From assembly GCA_019828545.1 (NCBI GenBank), contig JACVRA010000522.1, forward strand, positions 1,753 to 26,534: 24,782 bases of DNA, written 5' to 3'. This stretch comes from Paracamarosporium sp. OC-R06-R3. Lineage: Eukaryota > Ascomycota > Dothideomycetes > Pleosporales > Didymosphaeriaceae. The stretch's first letter is position 1, and the number at the start of each line of letters is the position of its first letter. A program made the position numbers and the translations under genes. Under the pieces are notes generated by a model. The model ran no database searches, had not been told where the DNA came from, and saw only the letters and a program-made list of their open reading frames with translations. Below are positions 20,721 to 24,782 of this stretch, in pieces.

Positions 20721-22280
20721 CTTAAGTACTTAACTCCTCTATTTTATATCTATATATTAAGTATTAAGGGCTTAATTTTAATATCTTTATTTTTATACTA
20801 GCGTTTAATGTCTACCTTAATAGTAAAAATTTTATTATCTAACTTAATTACTTTAATAGTTATATTAAATTATACTTTAATAAATAGTATAAATTTATTT
20901 AGTACTTTAGTAATTAATTTAATAAAATAATTATCTTTAAAGTAAAAGTCTTATATATAGCCTAAATATTAATTAATAATAAATATTTAATTATGCTTTT
21001 TATTAAAGCTATATACCTTATAGTTATAAAAGTTAATTATAATATACTTATTAGATTTTTTATTATTTAATTTAATTTTTTATTAAATCTACTATTTTAA
21101 CTTTACTCTACTATAGGTATTATATTTAACTATAGGTATACCTTTAGTATATACCTCCTTAGTTTACTATATAAGGTATTTAAGTATACTAGGTTTTAAA
21201 TAGTTTAAATACTTATATTATATTTTTATATTAGTAATAGCTGGCCTCTATTTTATATATAAGTTAATATTATAAATAGTAAAACTAATACTATTATTTA
21301 TAATATATAATTAACTTATAGGTTTATATTTAATTATTTATTAGTTATATAGTTTTTAAAACTTTGTAATTACTATATTATTTATATATTTAATTATTAT
21401 AGGCTTAGCTTTAGTATTCTACTATAGTCCTTAATATCTAAGTAAATAGAATAATACTAAGTTATAAAGGAAATTAAAATAAAATACTATATTATTTAAT
21501 TTAATTATACTATTACTATATAAATTCTTTAGGCGTATATAAATGCTACTATATCTTTATATCTATACTTATATATTTCTAGCCTATATAAAATTACCTA
21601 GCCTAGGTGGCTATAGTATAATAAATTAATTAACGTTATTAAAAATATAATAAGTTATACTTAAGTTAAAGATTACTAAGTAGTAAAGTAGATATATATT
21701 TAAATTAAATTACTTAATAGTATTAAAACTTATATTAATTACTATAAAACTTATACTATTATTAATAGTACTAATTTAGTAACTATTTAGTTGCTTATTA
21801 TCTATTTTAGTAAATAAAGTTAATATAAACGTATAAAATTATTTAATATAAAATATTTATATTTATAATCTACTTTAACTACGTATTAGTACTTAAAATA
21901 TACTATTATACTTATATTTAAGCTTTATTAATTAATTAATAACTGGCCTTAGTTTTTATTACTTATATATTAGTTTTAAATAAATATAGTAGTAGTTCTT
22001 AAGGGTATAACCTTAAGTATATACTAAGTATATTATATTTAGCTTATTAATTAATAGTTAAGAGGTTTTTTATATAATTATTTTCTTTTATTTTAGGTTA
22101 GGTTATTTCTTAAATAGTATATATTTAATATAAAAGATATTTTTATTATTATCTTAAGTAAATTTACTACTATTAGTAAGAAAACTTTTATATAAGTTAC
22201 TATTAAATATATCTATAGTTATAAAGACTATTATTATATAAATAGGTAAAGAGTATCTATTTTTTATTCTATATAAAATA

Positions 22281-22301
22281 TTAGGGCCTATTAGGCCCTA
22301 A
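22281..22301. repeat. 21-bp palindrome
   Basis: TTAGGGCCTATTAGGCCCTAA is self-complementary except for its central base. It lies in the presumed gag frame of the copia element, where GGCC words, not being CpA targets, survived RIP. Probably fortuitous. Confidence 0.7.
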
Positions 22302-22320
22302 TAGGATACGTTAAGTAATA

Positions 22321-22979
22321 AGGGGTTATATTATACTAAAGCTAATAAAAATAGTTAACTAGTAATTTATCTATTCTATAATTTATTATTAATTTTTTTA
22401 AGTTAAGTCTATATTATTACTATTTATAATATAATATTCAAATTACTTTTACTTTTATATAAGTAGTCTAGATTAACTTACCTTTATAAACTTTAAATAA
22501 ATTAAATCTAAAAGTAGTTAGGCTACTTAAAACTCTTATATTATAGTCTTAGTAGATAATACTAATTTAGTAAGTAAAGATATATAACTAATTTTATTTT
22601 TAATAATTTCTTTTCTTTTCTATTAATTAGTAATACCCTATACTAGTTAATACCTACTAGTGTCTAATAGCTTAAGAGAGGACTAGCTGACAATAACTAT
22701 AATTAATTAAAATATAATAGACAATAGTATATTTAATAATCTAAATATAGCCCTTAAATAATTAAGAAATAAAAGAGATACTATAAAACTATAGTATATA
22801 AATAATATTTAATAATACTATAAGTTAAGTAATATTAGTATACTTTTTAAGTTTATATAAAATACTATATAGTAGTAAAAAGCTATAAAAGCTTCCTCTT
22901 TATAATTATTAATATAAAAGTAGCCTTATAAGTATATATAAAAGAATTATTATAACTTTAATTAATAAAAATATAATTA
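22321..22979. other. Junction between copia (minus) and element C (plus), LTRs expected but not resolved
   Basis: No coding frame is recognised. The 5' LTR of the minus-strand copia element and the 5' LTR of the plus-strand element C should both lie here, head to head. I found neither a copy of the 11.2-11.5 kb sequence nor a defined LTR end. Part of it (about 22650-22725) is less RIP-mutated than its surroundings, keeping TGTCTAATAGC and GCTGACAATAAC. Confidence 0.4.
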
Positions 22980-24000
22980 TAAACTTTACTTTTAAGCCTT
23001 AGAAATATATTTTATTAGTAAATAAATAAAGATTAATTATATTTTATAGTTTATCATTAATAATTTTTATAGAGCCTAAAAGACTAAGGTCTAGTCTTAA
23101 TTATTAATAAACTTATTTTAAAAGGAGATATAAAAGATATTAAAGAGAAAGATACTTTAAGCATTAAAATTCCCTATAGAATAATATTAATTAGTATATA
23201 ATTAATTAAAATAATATTAATAAAGGTTAAGTTAAGTCCCTTTAAATCTATTAAACTATCTTTAAAGCTATTAAGAGGAGTTAAAGATTACTAATATTAA
23301 ATATTAAAAATTAAAGTTTATTAAATATCTCTTTTTATATATTTAATAATGCCTATAGATAATTTTATTAGAACTTAAAATAATAATATCTAATATTAAG
23401 CTTTAGGCTTTAATTATTTTTAAAACGAAAAAATTATTTATAATAAGGGCCATTTCCCTAGCCTAAAGACAACTACTTAAGAACTAATAGTAGAAGTTAA
23501 AGACTAGGGGAAGTAATAAACCCTAAAAGTAAATAAAAAAGACTAATAAATAAAATAATAATTTAAAAAGAAGTAAAGTAGTACTATTAAAATTTATTAA
23601 ACTTAATAATATACTAATATACTATTATTATAATAAAGTAAAATATATTTACCTAGACTATCTTACTTTTAATAAGCTAACTATCCTTAGGTTATAAAAT
23701 GCTAAGGTAGATAAAGAAAAGTTATACCTATTAAAAAAAAATATATAGTAGAAGGACTTATAGTAGCCTTATTTACTTATATTAATTTAATTATAAATTA
23801 TATTAACTAAGTTCTAAAGGTTTATAAAATAGGCTTATTATTTAACTAGCTATATAAGTAGCTAAAAGAAATACTTATCTTTAGGGCTAAAGTTAAATAA
23901 AAGTTTATAGAAGCCTTAATAAACTTTACGTCTACCTTAAACCTCCTCTCCTTAATAAAGACTAAATAGTTAAGGGTAAATATAATACCTTTAAATAATC
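22980..24000 (+). pseudogene. Probable gag region of element C
   Basis: This is the sequence upstream of the plus-strand Pol frame of element C. Plus-strand frames with only RIP-type stops run through parts of it, for example NFTSTLNLLSLIKTK near 23920-23975, and VLKVYKIGLLFN near 23814-23850. No zinc knuckle or capsid motif could be fixed, so the call rests on position. Short spots with surviving CA (near 23050, 23161, 23451 and 23470) show slightly weaker RIP. Confidence 0.45.
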
Positions 24001-24782
24001 TATTTATAAAAGTAGTAAATAAATTCTAAATAGTAATATATAATACTATAGTCCTTAATATAGAGCTTATAAACTCTTAAGAACAAAAGTAGATTTAAAC
24101 GTTACTATTTATAGTAGTAAACCTTTTAAAGTATAATATATTCTTAAGTTTACTATAGTTTAACTAAATAAATCTAAAGGTAAATATTATAAGTTATTAA
24201 ATTCTTTTTTAAAAGAATATTAAGGAATTATATCTCCTCTTTAAAAAGATTACTATTAAAGGTATAAAGGAGTTTAATTATATACTTTAAAACCTATATA
24301 TAGCTATTTATACTTATATAGTATTAAACGTAGGTAACTTAATACTAACTAAACCTATTAGCCTTAAAGAGAAATTAATATTAGATATTTACTTTAAATT
24401 TAAGAACTTTAGCTCTAATAAGGACTATAAAGCTATACTAAATTATAATAAATATAATTTATATATAGAGCTTAAATTAGGCTAGTAACTACTATATTTT
24501 CCTATATATAACCTTACGGTTTCTAAATTAGAAACTTTTTAAAAGTATATTAAGAAATACCTTATAAAAAGTTAAATTTATTACTTAAAATCTTTAGTAG
24601 GGGTATTAATTCTCTTTATAAAAAAAAAAAATAGTAGCCTTAAGCTTTATATAAATTATTAAGAACTTAATAAAATTATAATTAAAAACTATAAATCTCT
24701 TTTATTAATTATAAAATTATTAAATTTACTTAAATAGACTAAAGTCTTTACTAAGATTAACCTAAAAGAGGCCTATTACTAA
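24000..24782 (+). pseudogene. Element C: Ty3/gypsy pol remnant running off the window end
   Basis: One plus-strand frame runs from about 24000 to the last base with only TAA/TAG stops at expected Gln/Trp codons, so there is no frameshift. From about 24400 it reads NYNKYNLYIELKLG then FPIYNLTVSKLETF*KYIKKYL (linker before RT: hydrophilic block, P-x-Y-N-L-S and L-R-x-Y-I blocks). It continues with LFIKKKNSSLKLYINY*ELN (24613-24670, family F-V-K-K-K-D-G-S-L-R-L-C-V-D-Y-R block) and TKVFTKINLKEAYY (24738-24779, first catalytic Asp now Asn). The K-K-K-D-G-S-L type sets it apart from elements A and B. It is truncated by the window, not by mutation. Confidence 0.88.

Larger units (their letters stand above)
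19476..22320 (-). pseudogene. Ty1/copia remnant, upstream part: gag, protease, integrase, start of RT
   Basis: The minus strand continues the copia polyprotein upstream of the element B insertion. Next to the junction it reads YSQ/stop-rich RT sequence ending NTYTITLVNYLFYILIA, which leads in frame into the part at 12890. Integrase C-terminal sequence (YLRGLIKKKTYIIRFNINLL then LEIIYTIVYLYNYT) is at 20570-20720, and the gag-pre-integrase/zinc-binding region about 21050-21260. A protease-like NLSITYYIFNN lies near 21610-21660 and a low-stop Gag frame extends to about 22320. Gag, protease, integrase, RT is the copia order. The 5' LTR should lie right of 22320, but I could not identify it. Confidence 0.82.

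Noticed and set aside
22281..22301. Palindrome as a protein-binding operator
   Set aside because: It falls in a presumed gag coding stretch, and surviving GGCC words are what RIP leaves behind; kept only as a descriptive repeat.
22661..22723. TGTCTA ... TAGACA, 63 bp apart, looking like LTR ends or a small transposon
   Set aside because: Only six bases of inverted match, far too short for an LTR, no flanking duplication seen and no second copy.
1..24782. tRNA, rRNA, CRISPR arrays or riboswitches
   Set aside because: No cloverleaf with intact conserved bases, no regularly spaced identical repeats and no rRNA-like blocks were seen; the base composition also makes bacterial origin unlikely.

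Overview
The window reads as a block of dead transposable elements from a filamentous ascomycete (Pezizomycotina-type) genome. I find no intact gene, no RNA gene and no CRISPR array. By eye the G+C is only about a fifth. CpA and its complement TpG are almost absent, while TpA is everywhere. Most surviving C sits in CT, CC or CG, and most surviving G in AG, GG or CG. That is the signature of repeat-induced point mutation (RIP), which turns CpA into TpA in duplicated DNA. Every long frame is broken by TAA/TAG where CAA, CAG or TGG would be expected. Protein families can still be read through the stops, because runs of aligned residues keep the family order. The species cannot be named from this.

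Layout: 1-717 is an inverted repeat with two arms of about 200 bp. From about 718 to 6269, and again from 10227 to about 11150, lies a minus-strand Ty3/gypsy element of chromovirus type (element A): 3' LTR edge at 1329, polypurine tract, chromodomain, integrase, reverse transcriptase, Gag zinc knuckle. A hAT DNA transposon (6278-10218, minus-strand transposase) sits inside A's upstream gag part and is flanked by an 8-bp target duplication. From about 11540 to 12890, and again from 19476 to about 22320, lies a minus-strand Ty1/copia element. Its reverse transcriptase is split by a second Ty3/gypsy element (element B, 12891-19470, minus strand) with two 232-bp LTRs and a 5-bp target duplication. 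Removing B plus one duplication copy rejoins the copia reading frame exactly. From roughly 22.7 kb to the window end there is a plus-strand Ty3/gypsy element (element C), cut off inside its reverse transcriptase.

The genes do not work together; they are layers of insertion. hAT landed in A and B landed in the copia element, and all of it, including the latest arrivals, was then mutated by RIP. Catalytic Asp codons have become Asn, zinc-binding Cys/His codons have become Tyr, and the LTR copies of B differ almost only by transitions. Such a block is typical of AT-isochores, subtelomeres or regional centromeres of RIP-competent fungi; which of these applies cannot be decided here. I found no sign of a new functional system. 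The points worth following are the nesting order, the unequal decay of the two inverted-repeat arms, a less mutated island near 22.7 kb, and stretches with open but unassigned frames near 9.2-9.9 kb and 10.6-11.5 kb.
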